Shown here in pieces: positions 8,072 through 17,054 of a stretch of 64,000 nt of DNA. The number at the start of each line of letters is the position of its first letter. Positions within the stretch are counted from its first letter, which is position 1. A program made the translations under genes and the position numbers. The notes beneath the pieces were generated by a model. It did no database searches. It saw nothing but the letters and a program-made list of their open reading frames with translations, and was not told where the DNA came from. The DNA is from JAHHUA01 sp036635475. Lineage in GTDB: Bacteria > Bacillota > Clostridia > Oscillospirales > Ruminococcaceae. The stretch covers positions 10,555-74,554 of the forward strand of contig JAVWQH010000004.1 in the NCBI GenBank assembly GCA_036635475.1, in the 5' to 3' direction.

Positions 8072-9673
8072 CTATCCTATTAAAGATAAATTATCGCATA
8101 TTTCTTTAAAAATCGGTGCGCAAATATCGCCGCCCGAAACCTCGTTTTCAGCAAGAACTGTTATTGCATATTGGGGATTATTCAAAGGATAAAACCCTGT
8201 AAACCACGCTTGCACCTGCTCTTTTCCATCTTCATCAAAAATTCCTGTTTGTGCCGAACCTGTTTTTCCTCCCGCTTCCCCCTCAACTGGATTTGCTTTC
8301 TTTCCGCTGCCTTGGGATACAACTTTTCCCATAAGTTTTGCCACTGTTTTTGCAGCGTCTTCTTCAATAACTTGAACTCCTGCCGAAGCCTCGTTGTGTT
8401 CGCTTATTGTTATTCCATCGTTTGTAAATCCCTCAACTATTCGTGGAGAAACAGCAATTCCGCCATTAGCGATACAGCTAACCATTTGTGTGACTTGAAC
8501 AGGCGAAGCTGTCATCATACCTTGTCCAAAAGAAAAGTTAGCCGCCTCGCCGATATTTTCAAGTTCATTAAAATTAGGCAACTTTCCACTTGAAGTGAAG
8601 TGACCGGGCATAATCTCATAACTTTTTCCAAGTCCGATTTGTGCTGCTTTATGTGCAATTGTCTGGACTCCCACTTCTTTTGCCAGATTTATAAAGTATG
8701 GATTGCACGACCATTCCATAGCGCCCTCCATATTTAAAGCTCCATGTCCGTTTCGATTTTGGCAGTGGAAAACCATATCCCCAACTTCAATATGTCCCTT
8801 ACATTCATATGTTTTATCAATTCCTATTCCTTTTTCAATAGCACAAGCTGCAACTATTATTTTAAACGTTGAACCCACATTAGTCGGAGCAAATGCACGA
8901 TTAAAAAATGGTTTGTCCTTATTGTTTAAATCCTTTTTTAGATTATTCGGGTCAAATTCAGGCAAACTCACTGAAGCGAGTATGTTTCCATTTTTTACGT
9001 CCATAACAACAACCGCTCCGCTTTTTATTCTATCTTTTGCTGCGATTTGTGCAATTCTTTGAATATCGCTATCAAGTGTTAGCACAACACCATGTTTATC
9101 CCCATACCCATCATTTATGACTACACCCATCTCCCCTAATAATGGCTCACCAACAGCATTAGTTGTAAATGTTTGTTGCAACTCCCCCTCATATCCCTTG
9201 AGATATTCGTCATATGCGTGTTCAATTCCCATTAATCCCTGTCTGTCTGCACCAAGATGCCCTATTATATGGGGTGCAATTGAGTTAGTTGGATACCTTT
9301 TTAAAATTTTAAAGACGTTGACACCTTTTGCATAAATTTGGTCAGTGGAAACATTTATCACAAATGGAGAATGATTTTCTAAATTTGAAAGGAGAAATTC
9401 TCTGTCAGCTACAATATTTTCTTCCAAAAGTGCATTAGCCGCTTCGGGACAAGGCAAAACTGTCGCTTTATAATCGTATGATGTATTTGTCAGCGGCATT
9501 AAATTTTTATCGTAAATATACCCTCTTGATTTATCAATTTGAATTGTGTATTTACTTTGATTTTCAGCCGCTTGTGCAAGATTTTCCCCTGAAGTAAGCA
9601 TATATAATTTTGCTATTAACCCTGTAAAACATATTATTATAGCTAAATATATGCCCAAAACTCTTTTTCCCAT
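8072..9673 (-). CDS. Class B penicillin-binding protein, transpeptidase
   Basis: A membrane-anchored D,D-transpeptidase that cross-links peptidoglycan stems outside the membrane. One amino-terminal helix (about 7-22) is followed by a pedestal domain and the penicillin-binding domain. The catalytic motifs are STFK (S268), SCN (322-324) and KTGS (470-473). At 533 residues it is short for PBP2/SpoVD types, lacks PASTA repeats, and cannot be assigned to septation, elongation or sporulation from sequence alone. ATG follows AGAGGTG. It appears to be transcribed alone, between the btu terminator and the yqeG unit. Confidence 0.88.
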   Translation of the reverse strand: MGKRVLGIYLAIIICFTGLIAKLYMLTSGENLAQAAENQSKYTIQIDKSRGYIYDKNLMPLTNTSYDYKATVLPCPEAANALLEENIVADREFLLSNLENHSPFVINVSTDQIYAKGVNVFKILKRYPTNSIAPHIIGHLGADRQGLMGIEHAYDEYLKGYEGELQQTFTTNAVGEPLLGEMGVVINDGYGDKHGVVLTLDSDIQRIAQIAAKDRIKSGAVVVMDVKNGNILASVSLPEFDPNNLKKDLNNKDKPFFNRAFAPTNVGSTFKIIVAACAIEKGIGIDKTYECKGHIEVGDMVFHCQNRNGHGALNMEGAMEWSCNPYFINLAKEVGVQTIAHKAAQIGLGKSYEIMPGHFTSSGKLPNFNELENIGEAANFSFGQGMMTASPVQVTQMVSCIANGGIAVSPRIVEGFTNDGITISEHNEASAGVQVIEEDAAKTVAKLMGKVVSQGSGKKANPVEGEAGGKTGSAQTGIFDEDGKEQVQAWFTGFYPLNNPQYAITVLAENEVSGGDICAPIFKEICDNLSLIG

Positions 9674-9691
9674 TTAATACACCTCTAAAAA

Positions 9692-9697
9692 ATTATA
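9692..9697 (-). promoter_or_regulatory. Possible -10 box for the penicillin-binding protein gene
   Basis: A perfect TATAAT lies on the minus strand 19 bases before the ATG. The matching -35 region is poor (TTATTG at a 16-base spacer), so this is a moderate call. Confidence 0.4.
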
Positions 9698-9760
9698 GTA
9701 AAATAATCAATTTCAATAATGTATTATTGTCATTTTTATCTCATCAATACAAATATAAAT

Positions 9761-9788
9761 AAAAAGACGATTATTAAAATCGTCTTCT
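9761..9788 (-). terminator. Terminator of the btuFCD operon
   Basis: AAGACGAT and ATCGTCTT form an eight-base stem (9764-9786) with a seven-base loop. TTTTT follows on the minus strand, 35 bases after the ATPase stop. Confidence 0.82.
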
Positions 9789-9820
9789 TAGAAAATATTT
9801 ATTAAATTATGAAAAACAAG

Positions 9821-10936
9821 TTATATATCTTTATAATTTTTGATAGTTTTTCCTGCTTGTTTAGCCGCAGAAATTAAGTCAGCTAAAAACGAATTATATT
9901 CTAATGTTTCAACACCACAATCAACAACATAATCACATTCAAGCATTGCTTTAAGAGTTTTATTGTATGTTTGCTGGTCAACAGATGTGAAAGCTTTAAC
10001 AGTATATACGTAGTCAGACAGCACCTTTGCGACTTGAAAGTCAATATCATTTTCAAAAAGTATTCCTGTGGCAAATGGAATATTGAGCTTTTGAAGTTTA
10101 CGATAAACAGGAAATCCCTTTCCATCACCGCCCAATACAAAAGCAATCGGATTTCCAAGGGGTTTTACAAGTTCAACACTTCCAAAAATCATATTGTAAC
10201 TTCCGTTTTCAATTTCATAAAGTTCATTGATTACATTATCTTTAAATATCTCATCTGGTGTGCCGAAAGCTGAAATATAGTCGCCTTTTACACACATTAT
10301 TTTATCTGATATTTTTGATGCTAAATCCACCTCATGCAAGCTCATTATAACGGTTATATCCTTGCTCGTTGCCATTTCTCTTAGTATACTCAAAAGTTCA
10401 ATTTTATGCTTAATATCCAAAAAAGAAGTTGGTTCATCAAGAATAATCAGCTCAGGTTGTTGACAAATTGCTCTTGCCAACATAATTCTTTGTCTTTGCC
10501 CATCACTGATTGCTTGAAAATCTCTATCTTCAAGTTCTAATGCGTGAACACGTTCAAGTGCATTTTTAACAATAAAAGTGTCCTCATCTGTCAACTTGCC
10601 AAAATGGTTTGTATAAGGGTAACGTCCTGTTGCAACTACATCAAAACAAGTCATCATTTCTGTTGTTATTCTATCGGTTAATACAACTGACATTTTCTTT
10701 GCCGATTCATTTCCCGACATTTTAAAAAGGTCGTCATTTCCAATATAAACAACTCCGCCTATTGCTTCAAGATGTTTTGTTATACTTTTAAGAATTGTGG
10801 ATTTTCCTGAGCCGTTTGGCCCAATCAGTGTCAATATTTCACCTTTTTTAACACTGATATTGATGTCATTAATCAGTGGTTTTTTGTCGTAGCCAACTGT
10901 TAAATCCGAGGTTTTGAAAAAGATTTCATCTTTCAA
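9821..10936 (-). CDS. btuD: Cobalamin/corrinoid ABC importer ATPase with C-terminal extension
   Basis: This is the ATP-hydrolysing subunit of a type II (BtuCD/FecE-like) importer. Walker A is GPNGSGKST, the signature is the variant ISDGQRQR, Walker B is LIILDEP, and the switch His lies in MSLHEVD. After the ABC domain comes an extension of roughly 110 residues containing FVLGGDGKGFPVYRKL, absent from E. coli BtuD; its role is unknown. The frame extends to 10975, but that would overlap the permease by 43 bases. TTG at 10936 overlaps the permease stop as TTGA, ten bases after GAGGGG, and is preferred. The substrate is inferred from the riboswitch in front of btuF. Confidence 0.87.
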   Translation of the reverse strand: MKDEIFFKTSDLTVGYDKKPLINDINISVKKGEILTLIGPNGSGKSTILKSITKHLEAIGGVVYIGNDDLFKMSGNESAKKMSVVLTDRITTEMMTCFDVVATGRYPYTNHFGKLTDEDTFIVKNALERVHALELEDRDFQAISDGQRQRIMLARAICQQPELIILDEPTSFLDIKHKIELLSILREMATSKDITVIMSLHEVDLASKISDKIMCVKGDYISAFGTPDEIFKDNVINELYEIENGSYNMIFGSVELVKPLGNPIAFVLGGDGKGFPVYRKLQKLNIPFATGILFENDIDFQVAKVLSDYVYTVKAFTSVDQQTYNKTLKAMLECDYVVDCGVETLEYNSFLADLISAAKQAGKTIKNYKDI

Positions 10937-11964
10937 TTTCCAAGTTCCCCTCTTTTCTTCGATAACATCAGCCAAATAACTACCGGTGCACCAAAAACTG
11001 CTGTCACTGTTCCTATTGCCAATTCAACCGGAGAAAAAGCGGTTCTCGCAATTAAATCACAATACATACAAAAAACTGCTCCTGCTAAAAACGATGCAGG
11101 TATTATCAAAATCGGTTTTGAGGTCTTAAACATAAACTTTGCTATATGTGGAACTGCAATTCCAACAAAGGATATCGGGCCTGCAAAAGCCGTTACTGTA
11201 GCCGAAAGTATTGAGGAAATAACAATAAGTAAAACTCTAAATACTTTAACATTTATTCCAACACTTTTAGCATATCCCTCGCCAAGTTGGTATGCTCCAA
11301 TTGGTTTGGAAAGGAGAAATGCTGCTGTAAATGCTACTAAAACGAAAATTGTCGCAACTTTTAAATTTGTCCAATTCATTCCGGAAAAACTTCCCATTGA
11401 CCAATGTGTCAGATTTACTATATCGTTTTCTTTGGCAAATGTTATGAAAAAGTCTGTTACAGCCGAGCAAATATAACCAATCATAATTCCCACAACTAAT
11501 AGCATAGACATACTTTTTGCTTTTTTTGCCGCCAGAACTATAAAAAATGTTGAAATCATCGAGCCTATAAATGAAGCCAAAACTATGACATACATTGGCA
11601 CTGAACCAAAATGATCCAACACAACAATCAGCACAAATCCAACAAACATTTTTGCACCCGAAGAAATTCCCAGAACAAATGGCCCTGCGATTGGATTGCG
11701 GAAAAACGTTTGCAGCAAATAGCCTGAAACAGAAAGTGCTCCGCCTAAAACAGCGGCTGCAAGCAATCTAGGCAGTCTAATCCGCCATATTATGTTATAT
11801 TCTGTACTTCCAATTGTGTCATTTAAGAAAATAATCTTGAATATCTCAACAGGTGAAATATTCACACTTCCTGTGTTGACATTCATTACAATGCCAACAC
11901 AAAAAAGTGCTATTAAAATCAAAAACACTAATTGATATCTAATGATAGATTTAAAGTTTTTCAA
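10933..11964 (-). CDS. btuC: Cobalamin/corrinoid ABC importer permease (FecCD family)
   Basis: The 343-residue protein has about ten hydrophobic segments. Family motifs are RLPRLLAAAVLGGALSVSG and RNPIAGPFVLGISSGA, and the coupling region is GPISFVGIAVPHIAK. A homodimer would form the membrane pore that accepts substrate from BtuF. The start is TTG six bases after GGGAG. The gene is 30 bases after btuF and overlaps btuD by four bases, so the three subunits are co-expressed. FecCD permeases also serve siderophore systems; the upstream cobalamin riboswitch favours corrinoids. Confidence 0.9.
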   Translation of the reverse strand: MKNFKSIIRYQLVFLILIALFCVGIVMNVNTGSVNISPVEIFKIIFLNDTIGSTEYNIIWRIRLPRLLAAAVLGGALSVSGYLLQTFFRNPIAGPFVLGISSGAKMFVGFVLIVVLDHFGSVPMYVIVLASFIGSMISTFFIVLAAKKAKSMSMLLVVGIMIGYICSAVTDFFITFAKENDIVNLTHWSMGSFSGMNWTNLKVATIFVLVAFTAAFLLSKPIGAYQLGEGYAKSVGINVKVFRVLLIVISSILSATVTAFAGPISFVGIAVPHIAKFMFKTSKPILIIPASFLAGAVFCMYCDLIARTAFSPVELAIGTVTAVFGAPVVIWLMLSKKRGELGN

Positions 11965-11994
11965 TTTTATCTCCCATTAAAGTTAAGGTGATTG

Positions 11995-13227
11995 TTATTT
12001 TAATCTGAATAAATACTTTAGTTCAGAATCGTTTCCATCGTCTATTGTAAGCATCTTGCTGATGTCATTAATCATATATCCCATTGTGTTTGAAATTTGG
12101 AAAAAGTCCGGAGTTGTGCACCAAACATTGCCCTCTTTAACTGCTTTAAAATCTTTTAGCAATTCGTTTTTATCAAGCAAATCAGCCAAAGTTTTTGGTT
12201 TTCCGCCTATGTTCCAAATATAAATTATTCTGTCAGCATCTTTTGCATCTTTATAAAATTCTTCAAATTCCATTTTAGTTGTTCCTGTATCTTCTGGCTC
12301 AAGGTCCTTGAAAATATATTCTCCGCCTGCCATTTCATACATCTTTGATAGATAGTCGCCGCCTTTTCTTACATGCAAAACACCTTTAGATGTGATGTAG
12401 AATATTGCTGCTGTTTCTTTTTCGCCTGATGCAGGTTGTATTTTGTCGAAATACTCACATTGCTCTAGGAATTCTTCGTCGGCTTTTTCTTCCATATTGA
12501 ACATTGCACCGTAAAGTTTAATCCACTCAACTCTTGCCATTGGGTGCGGTTCATAAGAGGCTTGATCAAGCAAATATGGGACATTTAGTTCTGTTAGTTT
12601 TTCAGCAACTTCAGGAACACTTAAAAGCATTGTTGAAAATACACCTAATTGTGGAGCTTTTTCAACAATTATCTCATAATCAGGTTCTTTGTAACTGCCG
12701 ATAAATGTTGTTGTTTTGTTATCCATTGCTGCTTTTACTTCATCAATATACCAACCATCATAGTCGGTTGTTGTCATTGAAATTTTATCTAATACTCCAA
12801 GAGAGTTGAATAGCGAAGTTGTTGGAGTTGAGGACATCAAAATATTATTTAGCGGTTGTTTCAACTTGATTATTCCGTCTTTTAGTTCGGTTGGTGCTTC
12901 TTTACCTTCTGGAATGATGAGTGCTTTTTGTTTATTGTCATCATTATCAGTTATTGTTATCAGCTTATATCCATCATTGTAGTAGTCAACTCGGAATTTT
13001 TGAGCATACTTTAGTTCCATCGTTTTTTCAAATGTCAAGCCGTCAATTACCTCAGCATCTGTTACAGGCTTGTCTGCATTTTCTGAAACTGTTGAAGAAC
13101 TCTCTACTGTTGAGGATTCGTTGGTTGGTTGGCTGGACTGCTCAGTAGGCTTTTTTGAATTACAGCCTGCAAATGCAGAAACAATAATCCCCATTGCTAA
13201 GATACAAGAAATTAGTTTTTTCATCAT
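11995..13227 (-). CDS. btuF: Cobalamin/corrinoid-binding lipoprotein
   Basis: A substrate-binding lipoprotein for the adjacent BtuCD-type importer. The amino end MKKLISCILAMGIIVSAFAGC is a lipoprotein signal with lipobox AFAGC, followed by a Ser/Thr/Glu-rich linker. The rest is a periplasmic-binding-protein type III fold (FecB/BtuF) with two lobes. The long frame extends upstream to 13392 through the riboswitch terminator region. Two adjacent ATGs at 13227 and 13224 lie five and eight bases after AGAGGAG, so translation starts there. Corrinoid specificity rests on the riboswitch. Confidence 0.9.
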   Translation of the reverse strand: MMKKLISCILAMGIIVSAFAGCNSKKPTEQSSQPTNESSTVESSSTVSENADKPVTDAEVIDGLTFEKTMELKYAQKFRVDYYNDGYKLITITDNDDNKQKALIIPEGKEAPTELKDGIIKLKQPLNNILMSSTPTTSLFNSLGVLDKISMTTTDYDGWYIDEVKAAMDNKTTTFIGSYKEPDYEIIVEKAPQLGVFSTMLLSVPEVAEKLTELNVPYLLDQASYEPHPMARVEWIKLYGAMFNMEEKADEEFLEQCEYFDKIQPASGEKETAAIFYITSKGVLHVRKGGDYLSKMYEMAGGEYIFKDLEPEDTGTTKMEFEEFYKDAKDADRIIYIWNIGGKPKTLADLLDKNELLKDFKAVKEGNVWCTTPDFFQISNTMGYMINDISKMLTIDDGNDSELKYLFRLK

Positions 13228-13299
13228 AAAATCTCCTCTGTTTTGATTAAATTTTAAGATAAATACGGACGGAACACCAAACTTGCAGTAATAAAATAT

Positions 13300-13331
13300 T
13301 GCAAAAAAATAGGCGATGATTTCCTCGCCCG
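13300..13331 (-). terminator. Riboswitch expression platform, intrinsic terminator
   Basis: On the minus strand GGGCGA and TCGCCT pair around an eight-base loop (13311-13330), followed by a seven-T run (13303-13310). It lies between the cobalamin aptamer and btuF, so ligand-dependent premature termination is the likely mechanism. Confidence 0.75.
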
Positions 13332-13349
13332 AAATCATTAAACCGAATA

Positions 13350-13520
13350 GAGTATGGCAGGTATCCTGACTCACGATATATTGAAATATCAAACAAAAGA
13401 CGCCTTCTCGACATAGTCAATGGCAATTGTCTTTTTTTCATCGTTTACAGTAGTGGGAGCTGTTACGGAGTTTAACCGTATTCCCATTTAATCTGCTTTT
13501 ATGCAAAACCATACTTCCAT
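13350..13520 (-). promoter_or_regulatory. Cobalamin riboswitch
   Basis: Read on the minus strand, this leader contains the B12-box-like GTCAGGATACCTGCC (13356-13370), a TGGGAATACGGTTAAACTCC core and the CACTACTGTAAACG segment. These occur in the order expected for the cobalamin riboswitch class. It lies about 125 bases before btuF and is followed by a terminator hairpin. High adenosylcobalamin should reduce btuFCD expression. Confidence 0.93.
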
Positions 13521-13536
13521 ATTTAACTTTTACTTT

Positions 13537-13565
13537 ATGATAACAAAGTGATGAACTTTTGTCAA
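13537..13565 (-). promoter_or_regulatory. Sigma-A promoter of the riboswitch-btuFCD unit
   Basis: TTGACA (13560-13565), a 17-base spacer and TATCAT (13537-13542) on the minus strand lie just upstream of the cobalamin riboswitch. Confidence 0.82.
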
Positions 13566-13663
13566 CACAAAACACAAAATTAGCAATAATTCTTTGTCAT
13601 TATTGCTATATTCGACACAATAAAATTTTTCTATTATCTTATTTATAATGGATTTGACCATTA

Positions 13664-13692
13664 TTGTGAAAATAGATTTATTGTGATAAAAT
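13664..13692 (+). promoter_or_regulatory. Possible promoter of rlmA
   Basis: TTGTGA (13664-13669), a 17-base spacer and TAAAAT (13687-13692) lie about 60 bases before rlmA. It is divergent from the btu promoter. Confidence 0.5.
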
Positions 13693-13753
13693 AGCTATAT
13701 GTTTAAATGTTAATGAATGATACTTAAAAAATAAATAGGAGTGGTTAAAAACT

Positions 13754-14581
13754 TTGAAAAATACATTATATAGCTGTCCATCTTGCAATTGCGTTCTCTC
13801 AGACGATGAGAAAAAGCTTATTTGCAAAAACAACCATTGTTTTGATAGAAGCAAAAGTGGATATATTAATTTACTGCTTTCCACCGATAAAAATTCAAAA
13901 CTTCCTGGCGATAACAAACTTATGGTTGATGCAAGGCAAAAATTTTTAAGCGGAGATTACTACAAAATTCTTTCTGATGCCTTAAATGAAATGGTTATGG
14001 CGGAAATACATAATAACTCGGTTATCCTTGATGCAGGTTGTGGCGAGGGCTATTACACATCTAATCTGAAAAACTTTTTAAATAAAAATAACATCAACGG
14101 GAAATTCATTGGAATAGACATCTCTAAATTTGCCATTGATAAGGCTGCAAAACGTGATAAAACAATAGATTGGGCAGTGAGTTCAGTTTTTCATATGCCA
14201 ATTTTGAGCAATTCTTTTGATGGCGTAATAAATATTTTTGCTCCCTTTGCCCTTGAAGAATATTTGCGTATACTCAAAAAAGGCGGAAAACTATTTATGG
14301 TTATTCCTGCTGAATATCACCTTTTTGAGCTTAAACAAGCCGTTTACAGCAAAGTTTTTCTCAATGAAGTCAAAGATTACAAAATAGATGGTTTTGAATT
14401 TACCACAAAAAAAGCTGTTGAATACTCGATTACACTAAATAATAATGAGGATATTCATAATCTTTTCACTATGACACCCTACTATTACAAAACGTCTAAA
14501 GAGGATTTTGAAAGACTTAATAGCCTAAATAATCTCACAACAAAAGTTTCTTTTCAAATTTTAGTATATCAAAAACTATAA
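13754..14581 (+). CDS. rlmA: 23S rRNA (guanine-N1)-methyltransferase, RlmA type
   Basis: RlmA enzymes methylate N1 of G745 (Gram-negative) or G748 (Gram-positive RlmAII/TlrB) in 23S rRNA, using S-adenosylmethionine. Here an amino-terminal zinc site C8-C11-C24-H28 and the FDRSKSGYINLL segment are followed by a Rossmann methyltransferase domain with DAGCGEGYYT (motif I) and a GIDISKFAI acidic loop. The 275-residue length is normal. By lineage G748 would be the expected target; sequence alone cannot prove it. The start is TTG, about a dozen bases after AGGAG and looser than usual. The gene looks monocistronic. Confidence 0.88.
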   Translation: MKNTLYSCPSCNCVLSDDEKKLICKNNHCFDRSKSGYINLLLSTDKNSKLPGDNKLMVDARQKFLSGDYYKILSDALNEMVMAEIHNNSVILDAGCGEGYYTSNLKNFLNKNNINGKFIGIDISKFAIDKAAKRDKTIDWAVSSVFHMPILSNSFDGVINIFAPFALEEYLRILKKGGKLFMVIPAEYHLFELKQAVYSKVFLNEVKDYKIDGFEFTTKKAVEYSITLNNNEDIHNLFTMTPYYYKTSKEDFERLNSLNNLTTKVSFQILVYQKL

Positions 14582-14691
14582 TTTTATCTTAACGCATATA
14601 GTAAATATTAAATATGCACTGTGAATATTAACTATAATTTAAACTTGTAATTAGTTAAATCTGTCATAAACAAAGAATATTTTAAAACTAC

Positions 14692-14721
14692 TTGTAAACT
14701 TACTTCTTGTTGCAGTAAAAT
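14692..14721 (+). promoter_or_regulatory. Possible promoter of the DUF4358 lipoprotein gene
   Basis: TTGTAA (14692-14697), an 18-base spacer and TAAAAT (14716-14721) lie about 75 bases before the start codon. Confidence 0.5.
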
Positions 14722-14728
14722 AACCGAG

Positions 14729-14761
14729 GTTCGACACTTATGTTATGTCCGAGTGTTGGAC
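14729..14761 (+). other. Stem-loop in the leader of the DUF4358 lipoprotein mRNA
   Basis: GTTCGACACT (14729-14738) can pair along all ten bases, allowing G-U, with AGTGTTGGAC (14752-14761). It starts right at the predicted transcript start, so it would form a 5'-terminal hairpin, perhaps protecting the mRNA. It could instead be an operator. Confidence 0.4.
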
Positions 14762-14795
14762 ACATTTTCAAACGTACAGAAAGAGGTTTTTATTT

Positions 14796-15434
14796 ATGAA
14801 AAAGATATTAGTTTCATTATTGGCTTGCGCTATGGTTTTGTCATTTGCAGCTTGCTCAAAGAAAGATGACGCAAACACAAGTTCAAGTTCAAGCGATGTA
14901 TCATCATCAGATGTATCATCATCTTCATCTGAGGTTTCTTCTGATGCTCCTATAGCACCTGAGGCTGACCCTAAGGAAAAAGAATTCTACGATGCAGAAG
15001 CTAAAAAAGTTGAAGACGCTATCAAAGCAGGTCTTACAAGTGGAACTCCAGCAGAAAAAGTTGAAGGTATGGACGACAAACTTCAAGCTTCCTACGAAGA
15101 AGTTAAAAAAGTTCTTGGCGAAAACTACATTCCTTCCGCTCCAATTGATGCTTTGCAACTAAAAGAAGTTTATGGTATTGACTCAGCTTCTGTTGCAAAC
15201 GTTATTGCTGAAGGCCCAATGATCAGCACTCATGTTGATACATTTATCGCTGTTAAAGCTGTTGAAGGCAAAGGCGAAGAAATCGAAAAAGCTCTTAACA
15301 CATACAGAGATGCTCTTCTAGCTGACACAATGCAATACCCTATGAACCTACCAAAGATTGCTTCTTCAAAAGTTATCAGAGATGGCGACTATGTTTACTT
15401 TGCAATGGTTAGCGGATTTTACGAAGCTGAATAA
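14796..15434 (+). CDS. DUF4358 lipoprotein
   Basis: The signal peptide MKKILVSLLACAMVLSFAAC ends in a lipobox cysteine. A long Ser/Asp/Val-rich linker (about residues 28-60) and an Ala/Pro/Glu stretch follow. The rest matches the DUF4358 family of Clostridial surface lipoproteins, including FIAVKAVEGKGEEIEKAL, a Tyr-Arg-Asp segment and DYVYFAM near the end. The function is unknown. The start is ATG nine bases after AAAGAGG; an in-frame upstream start at 14745 would lie in the leader hairpin and lacks a ribosome site. The gene is monocistronic, with its own promoter and terminator. Confidence 0.85.
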   Translation: MKKILVSLLACAMVLSFAACSKKDDANTSSSSSDVSSSDVSSSSSEVSSDAPIAPEADPKEKEFYDAEAKKVEDAIKAGLTSGTPAEKVEGMDDKLQASYEEVKKVLGENYIPSAPIDALQLKEVYGIDSASVANVIAEGPMISTHVDTFIAVKAVEGKGEEIEKALNTYRDALLADTMQYPMNLPKIASSKVIRDGDYVYFAMVSGFYEAE

Positions 15435-15519
15435 TTAGCCATATTTATAGCCATACTTATAATTGCAGTTTATTCTGTTTGAAAATAAGTTTATAGCGGT
15501 TTATATGCTAACAAATTAA

Positions 15520-15553
15520 GAAAAGCTGCTGCGTTTTTGCAGTAGCTTTTTTT
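15520..15553 (+). terminator. Terminator after the DUF4358 gene
   Basis: AAGCTGCTGC and GCAGTAGCTT form a ten-base stem with one G-U pair around GTTTTT, followed by TTTTT. It lies about 90 bases after the stop. Confidence 0.85.
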
Positions 15554-15663
15554 ATATTAATTATTAAAATAATTTGCTTTTTAACTTCAATTCAAGTACA
15601 ATGATAGCATATCAATTTTGCTGAATTTCACTTCCCAAATTACACTAAGAGAGGTATTACAAA

Positions 15664-17040
15664 ATGGTTTTTAGCAGTATTTTATTTTTGTTCAGGTTTA
15701 TGCCAATAGCTTTTCTCATCTACTATTTAATGCCACGCAAGCTTAAAAATGCCTCGCTGCTTATATTGAGTTTTGTTTTCTATTCTTGGGGCGAAGTCAA
15801 GTATTTTCCGATTATGATTGCCTCTATTCTTGTGGATTATACTTGTTCCCTTGCTATTGAAAAATATCGCAAGAACAAAAATATGTGCCGATTATTTCTT
15901 ATAATTTCTGTTGTTTTTAATTTGGGAATGCTTATTTTCTTCAAATATACAAACTTTTTTATGGAAAATATCGAATTAATAACAGGCTTAATAACCCCAC
16001 GTCTTGGACTGACATTGCCGCTTGGAATTAGTTTCTATACTTTCCAAACAATGTCCTACACCATTGACGTTTATCGTGACAAAGTAAAAGCAGAAAAAAA
16101 TATTATCGACTTTGGTGCATTTGTTGTACTTTTCCCCCAGCTTATTGCAGGTCCAATAGTTAAATACACTGATATTAATGTTGAATTAAAATCAAGAAAA
16201 GTTAATTTTAATCAAATCACAGAGGGCATCAAACTATTCATTTTCGGTGTTGGCAGCAAGGTTTTGATAGCTAACAACATCGGTTCTCTTTGGACTGAGC
16301 TTGAAACAATCGGATTTTCCAACATATCAACTCCTCTTGCTTGGATTGGTATTTTAGCTTTTTCATTCCAGATTTACTTCGATTTTTCGGGATATTCCCT
16401 TATGGCGATTGGTCTTGGTAAAATGCTTGGATTTAATTTCCCGAAAAACTTCGATTTCCCATACATCTCACGCAGTATAACTGAATTTTGGCGTAGATGG
16501 CATATGACATTGGGTTCGTGGTTTCGTGAATATGTTTATATCCCTATGGGTGGAAATCGTGTTACCCCCCTCAGACGCACTTTCAATCTATTGATCGTTT
16601 GGGCAGCCACAGGAATTTGGCATGGTGCAAACTGGAACTTCCTTATTTGGGGATTGTTTTTCTTTACAATTATTGTCATTGAAAAACAGTTTATTGGAGA
16701 TTTTCTTGCAAAGCACAAAGTTTTCTCTCATATTTATGTAATCTTTTTGTTGCTAATAAGCTGGTCTATCTTCGCATTGACTGATTTTAGCACTTTGACA
16801 CTGTTTATCTCCCGCCTTTTCTCCTTTAAAGGAGGTACGGATTGGGTTTATTATCTTCGCAACTATGCTGTTACATTTATCATTGCAGGTATTTTTTCAA
16901 CTCCTTGGCTGAAAAAATATTACGAAAAGCTCAAACCACAAAGTCCAATTGCAATAATTATGTTTGCAGGAATTTTCTTGGTTTCAGTTGCATATTTAGT
17001 TGATGCAACATATAATCCATTCCTTTACTTCAGATTTTAG
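15664..17040 (+). CDS. MBOAT family O-acyltransferase (AlgI/DltB-like)
   Basis: A 458-residue polytopic membrane protein of the MBOAT superfamily. These enzymes carry acyl groups, usually acetyl, across the membrane onto extracellular polymers. Diagnostic features are FWRRWHMTLGSWFREYVYIP, the cytoplasmic funnel motif PMGGNR, and GIWHGANW with the catalytic-type His at 320. ATG follows AGAGGT. It is 14 bases before a DHHW protein gene, the usual pairing with an AlgJ/AlgX-like extracellular partner. The target polymer (peptidoglycan, secondary polymer or exopolysaccharide) cannot be told; no polymer synthesis genes are adjacent. Confidence 0.92.
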   Translation: MVFSSILFLFRFMPIAFLIYYLMPRKLKNASLLILSFVFYSWGEVKYFPIMIASILVDYTCSLAIEKYRKNKNMCRLFLIISVVFNLGMLIFFKYTNFFMENIELITGLITPRLGLTLPLGISFYTFQTMSYTIDVYRDKVKAEKNIIDFGAFVVLFPQLIAGPIVKYTDINVELKSRKVNFNQITEGIKLFIFGVGSKVLIANNIGSLWTELETIGFSNISTPLAWIGILAFSFQIYFDFSGYSLMAIGLGKMLGFNFPKNFDFPYISRSITEFWRRWHMTLGSWFREYVYIPMGGNRVTPLRRTFNLLIVWAATGIWHGANWNFLIWGLFFFTIIVIEKQFIGDFLAKHKVFSHIYVIFLLLISWSIFALTDFSTLTLFISRLFSFKGGTDWVYYLRNYAVTFIIAGIFSTPWLKKYYEKLKPQSPIAIIMFAGIFLVSVAYLVDATYNPFLYFRF

Positions 17041-17054
17041 GAGGTGACGCTTTT

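Noticed and set aside
13227..13392. Long amino-terminal extension of btuF from the open frame
   Set aside because: The extra codons run through the terminator region. The lipoprotein signal and AGAGGAG place the start at 13227 or 13224.
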